From contig NZ_VTGY01000022.1 of the NCBI RefSeq assembly GCF_009729075.1, positions 124,001 to 188,000 on the forward strand: DNA of 64,000 nucleotides, given 5' to 3'. Position 1 is the stretch's first letter. Every line of letters begins with the position of its first letter. This stretch comes from Mycolicibacterium sp. CBMA 226 (GTDB lineage: Bacteria; Actinomycetota; Actinomycetes; Mycobacteriales; Mycobacteriaceae). Below are positions 43,976 to 52,501 of this stretch, piece by piece. The translations under genes and the position numbers were made by a program. The notes beneath the pieces were generated by a model that made no database searches, had not been told where the DNA came from, and saw nothing but the letters and a program-made list of their open reading frames with translations.

Positions 43976-44742
43976 GCGCGCTACCGAAGCCTGACGGCTG
44001 GAAGAACCGGAGTCTGCTGTTCTCGATCGGCACAGCCCTGATCGGTTCGTTGTTCGCATACTTCGGGTATGTCGCGATCAACGCGGCAGGAGAGTCGCAT
44101 TGGTTGGCCACACTCATCGCCCTGTGTGCAGCGGCGGCGTTCGGCATCATGACCGTCGGGTTGATTGTGCTGTTCGCGGCGGGAACCAAGCTGCGCGGCA
44201 GTTTCGACGAGTCGGGGACGACGCTTGATGCTGTTCCTGCCCAGCCGTGGGCGTTCGTAGCGTGCGCGACCCTTGCTCTCAGCGGTGGGCTGTATCTGGT
44301 GTTTGGGTCGCAGGTGCATGACGATCTGCCGACTGCGAGCAGCCGGGACACGGGCCGCCTGATTGCGCTCGTTGTCGTCAGCGCTGTCGGTGCGGTGATG
44401 TTCCTGCGGAACATGATCAAGGGCAGGCCCACGTTGATCCTCGCGCCGGAAGGGATCGCCTATTGGTTTCCTGGAGCGCGGGCGTTCACCATCGTCTGGG
44501 ATGACATCGTCGACATCAGCAGTGCTCCACTGACCAAACGTGGAAAAGGTTCGCGTCCCATCGTTTTCGAATGCAGTGACAACACCCGACAGATCATCGC
44601 GAGTGCCAACACGTGGGTGCCCGGTGGTACCGGTCTGTACTGGTTGTGCCGCTACTACTGGCAACATCCGGCCGATCGCGGCGAGCTCACTAACGGTGTG
44701 GCCTTGGAGCGATTGACGTTCGAGCGGATCCCCGCGGCGTGA
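43972..44742 (+). CDS. Four-helix membrane protein with PH-like domain
   Basis: 256 aa from ATG 43972 (an open frame extends upstream without a start site). Two membrane helices (~16-38, 43-66) are followed by a soluble loop, two more helices (~90-110, 125-142), and a C-terminal beta-rich domain beginning RPTLILAPEGIAYWFPG and continuing IVWDDIVDISSAPL, a pattern seen in bacterial PH-like membrane proteins. No characterised family recognised. Expression is probably coupled to the short leader ORF. Confidence 0.65.
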   Translation: MSALPKPDGWKNRSLLFSIGTALIGSLFAYFGYVAINAAGESHWLATLIALCAAAAFGIMTVGLIVLFAAGTKLRGSFDESGTTLDAVPAQPWAFVACATLALSGGLYLVFGSQVHDDLPTASSRDTGRLIALVVVSAVGAVMFLRNMIKGRPTLILAPEGIAYWFPGARAFTIVWDDIVDISSAPLTKRGKGSRPIVFECSDNTRQIIASANTWVPGGTGLYWLCRYYWQHPADRGELTNGVALERLTFERIPAA

Positions 44743-44841
44743 ACCTCAAGGCGGGCCGCCTGCCCAACGGCGTCCCGTTGACCGAGCAGGCATAAAAGTC
44801 CGGCCAGAGCTGCCGGTGAACTAATTATCAAAGGAAACAGG

Positions 44842-45585
44842 ATGATTCGTGCTGTCCCGGGCGCGTTGCCCGCTGCCGACGCCGGCGAGGTCGCCAGTGT
44901 CGCGCTGCCTTCAGGACGCTATGTGCGCGCCGACTGGGATGAGGGTGCGGCAGTGGCGTGGATCAGTGCTGACCTGCTGCCGGCAGATGCGTTGAATGCC
45001 TTCATTCCTCGGTTGGCGGCGGCCTTCCCGGATACGGGCCTGTGGCCCGTGCAGGCAGTCGGACTCGATTCCGGAAGTCTCGACCATCCCTGGGGTGACG
45101 ACGCGCTGGACGGCCCCAACGGTGAAATCCCTGACACACTACGGGTTTTGATGCGGCGTAGGCCTGCAGGGGCACCGGTTCCGCCGGTGGCCGCGTTGGC
45201 GGCGGCGGTTCCAGGGCCCGAGTTGCCCGTGGTGGAGCCGGTGGCCGTGGACGCGGCCGGGCTGATGCTGGTGCCTGTTGCGCGACCGGCTGATGTACCT
45301 GCGGCGCTGGGGTGGCGGGGCGCCATCAACTACGGCTACACCGGCGCAGATCACACCGCGGTGTTGCGGTCCTGGGAGGACCGGTTCGGCGCGCTACTGA
45401 TGAGCATCGGGTCCGACACCCTGCGGATGTGGGTGCCGCGCGGTCCGACATCGTCGGAGCAGCTCGACGATGTGTTGCGCGAGCACTTCGCGTATTGCCC
45501 CGACAACCTTGATTTCCCGATGACTGTCGACGCCTACCGGGCGCGTCTCGCGCAGTGGATGTACTGGAGCTTCTGGTGGGACTGA
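44842..45585 (+). CDS. DUF4253 protein
   Basis: 247 aa; AAAGGAAACAGG precedes the ATG. The C-terminal ~110 residues, with HTAVLRSWEDRFGALLMSIG, then DTLRMWVPRGP and REHFAYCPDNLDF, match DUF4253, found in many actinobacteria and sometimes in toxin-immunity neighbourhoods. Soluble, no signal peptide. Function unknown. Confidence 0.8.
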   Translation: MIRAVPGALPAADAGEVASVALPSGRYVRADWDEGAAVAWISADLLPADALNAFIPRLAAAFPDTGLWPVQAVGLDSGSLDHPWGDDALDGPNGEIPDTLRVLMRRRPAGAPVPPVAALAAAVPGPELPVVEPVAVDAAGLMLVPVARPADVPAALGWRGAINYGYTGADHTAVLRSWEDRFGALLMSIGSDTLRMWVPRGPTSSEQLDDVLREHFAYCPDNLDFPMTVDAYRARLAQWMYWSFWWD

Positions 45586-45611
45586 GGTCCGGGGCAGCAG
45601 ACGAGACGCCC

Positions 45612-46040
45612 ATGCGCAGGGTGAGGACCGCCCTCGGGTGGTTGATCACACGGGCATTGGTGGCGTGGCTGTGCCTGGCGGTCACGTTGGCCATCGTCGG
45701 TGCGATCACGGTCGCCTACCGGGACCTGACGGGCCCGCACTGCGGGAGCCGGGCGATGAGCCCGGGTGATACCTGTTCGACGGTGTGGGCGCACGGTGGC
45801 CGCCGAACACGGCAAGCCGAGCAGCTGAACTCGCCCGGTGCCGCGCCGGCCGTACTGACCTTGCCGGGTGTGGCGCCCGAGAGGCTACACAGAGGCGTGT
45901 ACAACACCGCGGGAATGGCGGACTACCACCGCAGCGAGGGCGTGGGGGCGCTGGTGTTCGCGGTGCTGCTCACGCTGGTCCCCGCGACGTGGGTGATGCG
46001 GGCCGTCCGGTCGCGAGGCAGAGCAAATGCTACGGAATAA
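45612..46040 (+). CDS. Two-helix membrane protein of unknown function
   Basis: 142 aa from ATG 45612; GTG 45555, overlapping the DUF4253 stop, is an alternative start. Helix ~11-35, an outside loop with two cysteines (GPHCGSRAMSPGDTCS), and a second helix near the C-terminus (VGALVFAVLLTLVPATWVMR). The loop cysteines suggest a disulfide. Unrecognised family. Confidence 0.55.
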   Translation: MRRVRTALGWLITRALVAWLCLAVTLAIVGAITVAYRDLTGPHCGSRAMSPGDTCSTVWAHGGRRTRQAEQLNSPGAAPAVLTLPGVAPERLHRGVYNTAGMADYHRSEGVGALVFAVLLTLVPATWVMRAVRSRGRANATE

Positions 46041-46086
46041 GTTGTGCACCAGCAGAAAGCGGGACCATGACCTATCGCAACCCACC

Positions 46087-46746
46087 ATGATGTCAAACGG
46101 CCGCCCACGAAGGTGGCTGCGTCGCGCCGTGGCCGCTGCCGTGGCAACGATCTGGCTCGTCACTGTCCCCGCGGCGGCAGCGTCCCCGGCTCGAGTCCCG
46201 CAGGGCCGCGACATGCTGTTGCCGCTCGCCCAGGTGCAGTCCATCGTCGGCGATGGCGGCGGACCCACGTTGCACCCAAATCCCCTCGAGGACCGCACCA
46301 GCCCGTGGGTCGACCACAGCAGGGACACTGAACTGTCGGCACCGTGCCGGCACTTTGCCAACGAGGACGAGGCGTTCGGCAGCGCTTGGGTGAACTTTGC
46401 GTCCACCCGCTACAGCGGATCGAGCAATATCGGTGTGTCGCAACACATCGCCGTGTACCCCGACGCCGATACCGCTCGCCGGGCCTTCGAGGCGCTAAAA
46501 GCTGCTGCACGCCAATGCCACCTTCACCCCTCACCCGGTGTGCTTGACGCCGGCGACATCCTTACCGAATCAGATTCGGAGACGGTGGTTTTCCAATACC
46601 CGGACACTGTCAATGGGCCAGGAAGCGTCGATGTGCACGCTGTACGCGGGCAAGTGCTGATCGAGGTCGGTGCAGCGCACTTCTCAATCGACCCGCGGAT
46701 CGCCCAGACGGTACTCCGATCGATCGTCCAGAAAATCCCAACATGA
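46087..46746 (+). CDS. Secreted PknH-type sensor-domain protein
   Basis: 219 aa from ATG 46087 (the open frame begins at 46027). Signal peptide (~10-35, VATIWLVTVPAAAASPA), then a sensor domain with LPLAQVQSIVGD, two cysteines (SAPCRHF, ARQCHLH) and the SIDPRIAQTVLRSIVQKI end. It matches the extracellular sensor domain of PknH, also found on free secreted proteins. A 20-residue relic of a paralogue lies at 8262. It overlaps the next gene by 4 nt. Confidence 0.75.
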   Translation: MMSNGRPRRWLRRAVAAAVATIWLVTVPAAAASPARVPQGRDMLLPLAQVQSIVGDGGGPTLHPNPLEDRTSPWVDHSRDTELSAPCRHFANEDEAFGSAWVNFASTRYSGSSNIGVSQHIAVYPDADTARRAFEALKAAARQCHLHPSPGVLDAGDILTESDSETVVFQYPDTVNGPGSVDVHAVRGQVLIEVGAAHFSIDPRIAQTVLRSIVQKIPT

Positions 46747-47459
46747 TGACGATGATCAGGATGTCGATCACGTGGGCGGCCACGGGGTTTGCGGCCCTGC
46801 TCGCCGCGGGCCTCGTGGCCGCCGGCGTCACGCTTGCTGACAGCGGCACCGCCGGTGGCGCCACCTATACCACCGCCACCGCGACCATTGACGCGGGCGT
46901 CTGGCGCGTCACCGTCGGCCAGCTTCGCGGCGGAAATAGTTCCGTAACAACGGCATTCAACGCTGCAAGCCGTGCATCCGGGCAGACCATGACCGACATG
47001 CTCGACGCCGACCACATGGACCCCACCGGTTCGACCTTCGAATCGCGGCCGACGGTGATCTTCCGCCCGACAACGGTGGAGCAGGTCCTCGTCGGCACCT
47101 ACTACTGGCGCCTGGCCGCTCATCCGGTCAACTACATCACCACTATCGTCATCGATACCCGCACCGCCACACCAATCACACTCGCCGATCTATTCACCGA
47201 CTCCCGGGCCGGGCTCAACCGCCTGTCCGAACAGACCAAGCGGATCTTTCCCACGGTGTACGGGAATGGGACGCCGATGGGCGATGAGCCCGGCAACGCT
47301 CCTACAGATGAGAATTTCCACAATTGGATTGCGACCGGAGCCGGTCTCGAAATCCATGTTGTGGACGGCCAATTCGGTCACGGCCTGCCGGTGATCACCG
47401 TGCCATGGTCGCAGTTGAGCGATCTGCTGGCCCCTGCCATGCGGATACTCGCCCAGTGA
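46743..47459 (+). CDS. Exported RsiV/DUF3298-like protein
   Basis: 238 aa. N-terminal signal or anchor (~8-32). ITLADLFTDSRAGLNRLSEQ and FHNWIATGAGLEIHV... followed by GLPVITVPWSQLSDLL are typical of the DUF3298/RsiV fold, known from anti-sigma factors and mannan-binding proteins. It starts within the preceding stop (ATGA) and its own stop overlaps a truncated downstream frame. Confidence 0.75.
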   Translation: MMTMIRMSITWAATGFAALLAAGLVAAGVTLADSGTAGGATYTTATATIDAGVWRVTVGQLRGGNSSVTTAFNAASRASGQTMTDMLDADHMDPTGSTFESRPTVIFRPTTVEQVLVGTYYWRLAAHPVNYITTIVIDTRTATPITLADLFTDSRAGLNRLSEQTKRIFPTVYGNGTPMGDEPGNAPTDENFHNWIATGAGLEIHVVDGQFGHGLPVITVPWSQLSDLLAPAMRILAQ

Positions 47460-47600
47460 CGAAAGAGACTGACAGTGTCGACTCGTTGGGAGCGCCGAGC
47501 GATCCGGGGTGGGCCGATGTGATCGCCGGCCAACGTCGATGGGGGTGCCGGGTTGTCGGCAAGGGAGCGCTGCGTCGGGTCTGTCTTATCGTCCAGGAGC
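47456..47600 (+). pseudogene. N-terminal remnant of a coupled gene cut by IS110
   Basis: GTG 47456 overlaps the previous stop (GTGA) and opens a frame reading VTKETDSVDSLGAPSDPGW and then ADVIAGQRRWGCRVV before it enters the IS110 right end. The exact insertion point is not visible. No continuation is found beyond the element, so the rest was lost or the match is too diverged. Codon use is gene-like, but the assignment is tentative. Confidence 0.4.
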
Positions 47601-48680
47601 TCAATGGGATTGGGCTGGCTCAGTTCTCAGCGCGTAGTCCTTGCGCATTGCGTTGAACACCACTCGCGCTATACGTCTTTTGAGTCGGCGCAATGCGCCC
47701 CTGGTGCTGTCCCCGGCTTCGACGTGTTTGTCGTAGTAGGGCCGACCGATGCCGCCGCTGCGGAGCTGACTCATGGCGATGACATGGATCGCCGCGTTCA
47801 GCTGCCGGTTGCCGTATCGCGCACCGCGTACGTGGGGATTATTGGATGACCAAAAGGGAAGTGGTGCCACACCCACATGCATGGCGAACTGGGCTTCGGT
47901 GCGGAAACGGGTCACGTTCGCTGTCTCTGCCACGATCCGGGCGGCGCCGAAGCTCCCGCAGCCTTGCACCGCAAGCAGATTCGGCGCGACGTCAGCAACG
48001 CGCATCTCGATGTTGCGTTCCAGTGGACGGATCAACTGAGTCAGTCTGGAGAGCTCGTCGACGTCGGCGGCGGCGATCTCTGCCAGCACGCCAGACTGGG
48101 CCTCGATCAGCCAGTCGCGGAGTCGCTCTCGGTGGATATCGGCTTTGAGGTTGGGCCCGCAGTCGTACTCAGGGTCGAGCTGGTGGACCCGCCACCGCAA
48201 ACGGTTGATCGCGGCAGTGCGTTGTTTGATCAAATTGGCGCGGTGATCGATCAGCAATTTCAGCTCGTACGAGACCGGCTCGTGGCATGAAAGGGGCAGC
48301 GAGGGGTAACGGAGCGCCGCGTGCGCTACGGCCTCGGCGTCAATCGGGTCGCTCTTACCGGGAGTGCGGGCGGAGGCACGGGTTTTCGCCATTGTCCGCG
48401 TCGGCACCCGCACCACGGTCAGGCCCGCATCGATCAAGAAACGCTCAAGGCGTCCCGACACCATGCGTACGTCCTCGATCGCCCACAGCGCCGGATCGGG
48501 ACCGAACGTGGTCTGCGCCCAGCGCAACGCTTTGACATGCCCGGCGTCAGTGGCCTCGACAGTTAACTGGCCCAGTTTTTGGCCCAGACGGTTGACAGCC
48601 ACCAAGGTATGAGATCTCTTGTGCGCGTCCACGCCCACGACCACCGACGGAGAGGCTTGGATGATCTCGAGTCCAGTCAC
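47601..48680 (-). CDS. IS110-family transposase (DEDD recombinase)
   Basis: 359 aa from GTG 48680 (GGGAG 4 nt upstream; a longer TTG frame would run into the noncoding left end). N-terminal RuvC-like DEDD domain, VVVGVDAHKRSHTLVAV then AIEDVRMVSG and GKSDPIDAEAVAHAAL. C-terminal domain has GCGSFGAARIVAETANVTRF, HVGVAPLPFWSSN with the catalytic serine region, and RYGNRQLNAAIHVIA. Looks intact and full length. Confidence 0.95.
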   Translation of the reverse strand: MTGLEIIQASPSVVVGVDAHKRSHTLVAVNRLGQKLGQLTVEATDAGHVKALRWAQTTFGPDPALWAIEDVRMVSGRLERFLIDAGLTVVRVPTRTMAKTRASARTPGKSDPIDAEAVAHAALRYPSLPLSCHEPVSYELKLLIDHRANLIKQRTAAINRLRWRVHQLDPEYDCGPNLKADIHRERLRDWLIEAQSGVLAEIAAADVDELSRLTQLIRPLERNIEMRVADVAPNLLAVQGCGSFGAARIVAETANVTRFRTEAQFAMHVGVAPLPFWSSNNPHVRGARYGNRQLNAAIHVIAMSQLRSGGIGRPYYDKHVEAGDSTRGALRRLKRRIARVVFNAMRKDYALRTEPAQSH

Positions 48681-49046
48681 GTCGCTCCCATCGGTGTCGT
48701 TCAAAACCACTGGGGGCTGGCGCCCTGCTGTCGACACCACGGGGATTGAATCAGACCAAAGCCTGACAGGGACCAAGCTAGTCAGACAGCAGGAGCCAGC
48801 ACCGGTGCCCGCTCAGTGGCGAGCGACCGGACTCGGCACCGCGTCCCGGGAGACGCCGCGTGGCCGCGGCGTGGGCAGTACACGATGAAGCCAGCCGCCT
48901 CGTAGGCCTGCAGACGACGGCAAACGCAGCTCTAGCCACACGCAGCGCGCCGAGTCGCCGCGAGCATACCGCGGGGACTACCCGTCTGCTGCGCGGATGA
49001 TGTTCCACCACTCGCCGGCGTATTCACTGATCCCGGATGGGGCGGG
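48681..49046 (-). ncRNA. Candidate bridge-RNA region of IS110 left end
   Basis: Noncoding stretch directly upstream of the transposase and conserved in the solo copy (9101-9470). Includes the stem ACGCCGCG-TGGC-CGCGGCGT (48853-48872). In IS110 elements the RNA from this position carries target- and donor-binding loops. The exact RNA ends and loops cannot be fixed from sequence alone. This also accounts for the >300-bp gap before the DUF4333 gene. Confidence 0.5.
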
Positions 49047-49970
49047 CTATGCGACTTTGCCGACCTGGTAGGTGCCGTGGTCGTCGACAACCACGACATC
49101 GACATGGTGCTTGGCACCGCCGGCGACGATGAGGTCGCAGGTAAAACGGGTGCCTTCATCTCCGGACGGATTCTGCCCGCCGTTGCAAATCACGTTGCTG
49201 ACACCGCTGATGCCGTAGCCGGCCTGAGGATCGGTCAGGATGTGCTGCACGCCTTCTTGGACCTTGGAGACGTTCAGCTGCCGCGTCACGAAGAAGCCGG
49301 GCTTCCAGAATCCGGTGATGCCGACCGCGGCGATCACGAGCACCACCACGCCGGCGCCGATCAGTATGGCGGTGCGGCGGCGTTGGGGGCGGGCTTTGGT
49401 TGCGGTGAAGGCGAAGGTGTTCGTCGTGGATTCGGTTGCGGGCGATTGCGGTTGCGGGTAGCCGGTGCTGGGTGAGTAGCCGGCGGGGTAGCCACTGGGC
49501 CCTGGGGGATATCCGGGCGCTGGCTGGTATGCCGCGCCCTGGGGGGAACCGCCGTACTGCTGGTGATAGCCGCCGGCGGGCTCGTGAGGCGGCGGGTAGC
49601 CCGCAAACCCAGGGCCGGGTGCTGGTGACGTAGGCGCAGACGCTGGTGGCGTGGCTGCCCACGGCCGGGTGTAGTCGCCGGTGGGCCGGGGCACCACCGA
49701 GGTCGCCTCCGGGTCCACGCGTGGTGCAGGGTCGGCAGCTGCTGGCGCTGGAGCGGGCGGCGGCGTGGGTGTCGATGGGGTGGCGAACGATCCCGGCGCG
49801 GAGGGTTCGGCGGGAGCCGGTGATGCCGGCGGCGGCGGGGTGGTCGGTGGGCGCTGGATGTGGGAGGTCTGCTCGGGGTCGTCGATCGGCCACAGGCCTG
49901 TCGATTCGAATTCCACGGCCGGACCATTTTCCGGATTCGCGCCGCTGTTTGCCTGCTCTGGTGCGCTCAT
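49047..49970 (-). CDS. Membrane-anchored DUF4333 protein
   Basis: 307 aa. A long Pro/Ala-rich cytoplasmic head (with repeated GYPP/GYSP-like turns) leads to one membrane helix (~203-221) and a DUF4333 domain (~235-305, with SNVICNGGQNPSGDEG and FTCDLIVAGGAKH, two conserved Cys). DUF4333 proteins are small exported actinobacterial proteins of unknown function. The stop codon lies in IS110 left-end sequence, so the last residue or two may have been set by the insertion. Confidence 0.8.
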   Translation of the reverse strand: MSAPEQANSGANPENGPAVEFESTGLWPIDDPEQTSHIQRPPTTPPPPASPAPAEPSAPGSFATPSTPTPPPAPAPAAADPAPRVDPEATSVVPRPTGDYTRPWAATPPASAPTSPAPGPGFAGYPPPHEPAGGYHQQYGGSPQGAAYQPAPGYPPGPSGYPAGYSPSTGYPQPQSPATESTTNTFAFTATKARPQRRRTAILIGAGVVVLVIAAVGITGFWKPGFFVTRQLNVSKVQEGVQHILTDPQAGYGISGVSNVICNGGQNPSGDEGTRFTCDLIVAGGAKHHVDVVVVDDHGTYQVGKVA

Positions 49971-49992
49971 CGCACAGTCCCCTTACATCGTG

Positions 49993-50009
49993 CTCGGACC
50001 AGGTCCGAG
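49993..50009. promoter_or_regulatory. Perfect palindrome upstream of the DUF4333 gene
   Basis: CTCGGACC-A-GGTCCGAG, 8-bp arms around one base, 23 nt upstream of the ATG at 49970. Symmetry and position suit a dimeric regulator site; no factor can be named. Confidence 0.35.
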
Positions 50010-50029
50010 TCCCCCCCCTGCGTGGTTGC

Positions 50030-50090
50030 CGTGTGAGCGGCCGCCGATTTATCGCCCCTACTGTGGCATATGCCGGCGGCCGCTCACACG
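50030..50090. terminator. Long inverted repeat between two minus-strand genes
   Basis: 17-bp perfect arms (50030-50046 CGTGTGAGCGGCCGCCG with 50074-50090) around a 27-nt AT-richer loop. It lies 12 nt beyond the stop of the sensor gene at 50102 and would form a very stable hairpin: most likely the sensor-gene terminator. The loop could hold promoter elements for the DUF4333 gene. Confidence 0.55.
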
Positions 50091-50101
50091 CGCATTGCTG
50101 G

Positions 50102-51202
50102 CTAGCGTGGCCCGGCAATCTTCTGGCTGATGTCGCGGGCGATGGTCGATCCGGTGGTGCCGATGTTGACGGCGCAGGCCCGCACGTCGATTACGACGTT
50201 GCTGCTGGAGGTCATCGCGCGTTCGCACTGGCGCGAGCCGGCGGCGGGCGGGGTGAGCACGATGGTGTTCACCCCGTCGGTGGTGGCCACGGCGCCCAGG
50301 TTGGCGTGATCGTTTTTGCCGCCGATGGTGATGGTGAGATTGGTGTTGTCGCAGTCTTTCCACTGGTTGAGCTGGCTAGAGACGAAGTTCTGGGCTGCGT
50401 CAGCGGTGCGGAAGGTTACAAGGGTCTGGATGAATTTGTGCGCCCCGGCACTGTCGTTGACGACCTGGTCGACGAAGCCGGTGAACCCGCTGCCACTGTA
50501 GGCCTGGGAGATGCCGGGGACGGCGGCGCCCGAGCACTTGAACGGGCTGACGTCAATATCATCGACCGGCTGCTTGGTCAGGCCCTGGGGTTGCATGTCG
50601 GCGCCACCGAATCGCGTCGAGAGTGCGTCGGGTGTGGCCAGATAGGACTGCAGGTCGGTGGGGTCCACGGGCGCGGCGGCTTTCGGTGGCGCGCTGGGTC
50701 CAGGGGTGGCTGGGCCGCCGGGTCCCGGGACCGCCGCGCCGGGAGCGGGTGCGCTGGTGGTGGCCGTGGTGGAGCTCGTCGGCGTCGTACTCGTCGGCGG
50801 ACTCGTCGTTGTGGCGCTGGAGGTGGCCGAGCTGGTGGTGGAGGACTGCCCGAGCAGCTTGTCTGAGATGGGTGTCCAGAAGTAGAACCCGGCGCCGCCG
50901 ACAGCCAGGACGGCAACGACCGCTACTGCAGCAAGAATGCCCTTCTTGGAGCCGCCGGATTCGGTTGCCGGGGTGGGCATCTGGGGCGTTTGTGGCTGGC
51001 CATAGCCGGTGAACGGGGCGCCCGGCGCCAGCCCCGGCGGGGTGGGCGGCACCCATCCACTGCTCGGTTGGGGGGCAGGCTGCTGCCAGGGCTGTGGCTG
51101 TGCGCCGGTCTGCGGGACAGCAGGTGGTACCGGGGCGGACGGTGGCTGAGTGCCGGGCCAGGCGGACGTTTCTTCTGCGTCGCTGTTGCGGTCGTAGCTC
51201 AT
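50102..51202 (-). CDS. Membrane-anchored PknH-type sensor-domain protein
   Basis: 366 aa. Pro/Gln-rich cytoplasmic head, one membrane helix (~90-108, GILAAVAVVAVLAVGGAGFYFW), a Thr/Ser/Pro-rich spacer (TTSSATSSATTTSPPTS) and an outside sensor domain (~180-366) with cysteines at PFKCSGA, WKDCDN, RQCERAM and VRACAVN, the usual two disulfide pairs. The same domain caps the PknH kinase. Here it lacks a kinase but keeps the anchored topology. Confidence 0.8.
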   Translation of the reverse strand: MSYDRNSDAEETSAWPGTQPPSAPVPPAVPQTGAQPQPWQQPAPQPSSGWVPPTPPGLAPGAPFTGYGQPQTPQMPTPATESGGSKKGILAAVAVVAVLAVGGAGFYFWTPISDKLLGQSSTTSSATSSATTTSPPTSTTPTSSTTATTSAPAPGAAVPGPGGPATPGPSAPPKAAAPVDPTDLQSYLATPDALSTRFGGADMQPQGLTKQPVDDIDVSPFKCSGAAVPGISQAYSGSGFTGFVDQVVNDSAGAHKFIQTLVTFRTADAAQNFVSSQLNQWKDCDNTNLTITIGGKNDHANLGAVATTDGVNTIVLTPPAAGSRQCERAMTSSSNVVIDVRACAVNIGTTGSTIARDISQKIAGPR

Positions 51203-51297
51203 GGCGTTAGCTTGCCTTACGTCGGTGGGGTTCGGGTGCAGGAATGTGTGCGTCCCCCCGCCGGGGTGATCACCGACGGGGGGAGCGGGGCTTGGCC

Positions 51298-52092
51298 TTA
51301 AGCCTTCTGGCTGGAAAGTTGATCGGAGAGCGCATTGGCCAAGGCAACGCCCTGGCCGTGCGCCGAGCCGGTGTAGCAGGCCATGACGTCGATGATCGCG
51401 TTGCGGTAGCCGGCGACCGCACGCTCGCAGGACTGACCGTCCTCGGCGTTGCGCTGCATGATCGACAGCACCGTCTTATCGGCGTTGAGTTCGGGATCGC
51501 CCAGCGCCCACTTGCGATCGAAGCCGTCTTCGTGTGCGGTGAGAGTGGCGCCGGCGCACGCCTTGAACTGCGCGACAGTGGCTTTCATCTGAGCGGCGAC
51601 GTCCTGCTTCGCGGCCATGACCACCACGGCCTGCGAGAAGCGGGTCTCGTCCTTGGCGTCGGCCAGGATGTCCTTGGTCACCGAGTCCGGTGTGGCTTTG
51701 TAGGCGCCTGATTCAGCCGGGGAGTAAGCGCCGATGCAGGACGACGGCGACACGTCGGCCGCCCCGTCGCCCAGCTTGGACGAGGTCGAGATTTCCTTGA
51801 GGGTGCCGGTCCCCAGGGCTGCGGCGACCTGCTTGGGCGACAGCAACACCGAACCTGCGGGGCCGCCGCCGTTGGTGTTGTCGCTGTCACTGGTCGTGCT
51901 GTCATGGTTGCCGTTGCCGTAGCCGGTGAAGGTCGGCAGCGGCGCGGACGGGGCAGCTGCTGCGGTGCCGCCGGCGGCGGTGGCGGCCATGCTGGCCAGG
52001 ACGGCGGCGGTGGCGAGGCGAACCACGGTGCCACGGCCGGCGGCCGCGGTGCGGGGGGTGGTGGTCCGGATGGTCTTGGCGGTGGTGGTCAT
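51298..52092 (-). CDS. Secreted PknH-type sensor-domain protein
   Basis: 264 aa. An N-terminal signal peptide (~22-47, ending TAAAAPSA) and a sensor domain from ~85 with cysteines in PSSCIGA, FKACAGA, QSCERAV and VMACYTG. Same fold as the neighbour at 50102 but free of a membrane anchor. Its upstream region carries the repeated TAACCGTAGC motif. Confidence 0.78.
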   Translation of the reverse strand: MTTTAKTIRTTTPRTAAAGRGTVVRLATAAVLASMAATAAGGTAAAAPSAPLPTFTGYGNGNHDSTTSDSDNTNGGGPAGSVLLSPKQVAAALGTGTLKEISTSSKLGDGAADVSPSSCIGAYSPAESGAYKATPDSVTKDILADAKDETRFSQAVVVMAAKQDVAAQMKATVAQFKACAGATLTAHEDGFDRKWALGDPELNADKTVLSIMQRNAEDGQSCERAVAGYRNAIIDVMACYTGSAHGQGVALANALSDQLSSQKA

Positions 52093-52113
52093 GTCGTGGC
52101 CTCTCTCGGAAGT

Positions 52114-52158
52114 AGTAACCGTAGCGATGCGATGACTTTAACCGTAGCATCGCTACGG
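52114..52158. promoter_or_regulatory. Repeated TAACCGTAGC motif, sensor-gene side
   Basis: AGTAACCGTAGCG (52114-52126) and TTAACCGTAGC (52138-52148), the second continuing as CCGTAGC-ATC-GCTACGG (52142-52158), a 17-bp inverted repeat. They lie 22-66 bp upstream of the sensor-gene start at 52092, a likely operator/promoter zone. Confidence 0.5.
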
Positions 52159-52297
52159 ATGCAAGTGGAGCGGGAACTTGTCCACCGCAATCCACGAAAA
52201 TAACGCCATAACCTGCGGCTACGTGAAAGTCAGTAGACCCCGGGCAGGATGTCGCCGGGTGTCAGGATGCCCCATGACAGGCTTTGGCACTCGATGC

Positions 52298-52341
52298 CGC
52301 TACGGTTACTGGCTTAAATTCCGCAGTACCGCTATGGTTTA
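52298..52341. promoter_or_regulatory. Inverted copies of the TAACCGTAGC motif
   Basis: CGCTACGGTTACT (52298-52310) is the exact reverse complement of the 13-mer at 52114; a degenerate copy GCTATGGTTTA follows at 52331. The 409-bp gap (52093-52501) between the divergent sensor and FHA genes holds these motifs and no gene. Confidence 0.45.
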
Positions 52342-52501
52342 TCTGAGGCGCATTAATGCCAAACGACGCAGCACGCGTTCGTGACTGTTGCCGTCGAGAT
52401 GCAGCGAAGATTGACAAAACCTCAACATTGTTTAACAACGAGCATTCGTTTTATCGGCGGCGGCGCCGACGACGAACCGCAGCACGGAAAGGGGGCCGAC
52501 C

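Larger units (their letters stand above)
47601..49049 (-). mobile_element. IS110-family insertion sequence (right end approximate)
   Basis: Contains the transposase (47601-48680) and a ~369-nt noncoding left region (48681-49049). The left end is placed at 49049 because similarity to the solo copy at 9091-9473 stops there. It coincides with the stop codon of the DUF4333 gene. The right end is somewhere between 47460 and 47600; no terminal inverted repeat is seen, normal for IS110. IS110 elements move through a transposase guided by a bridge RNA from this left region. Confidence 0.8.

Noticed and set aside
48671..48776. Longer IS110 transposase start (TTG 48776)
   Set aside because: The added residues come from the conserved noncoding left end; GTG 48680 has a good GGGAG and starts the recognisable protein.
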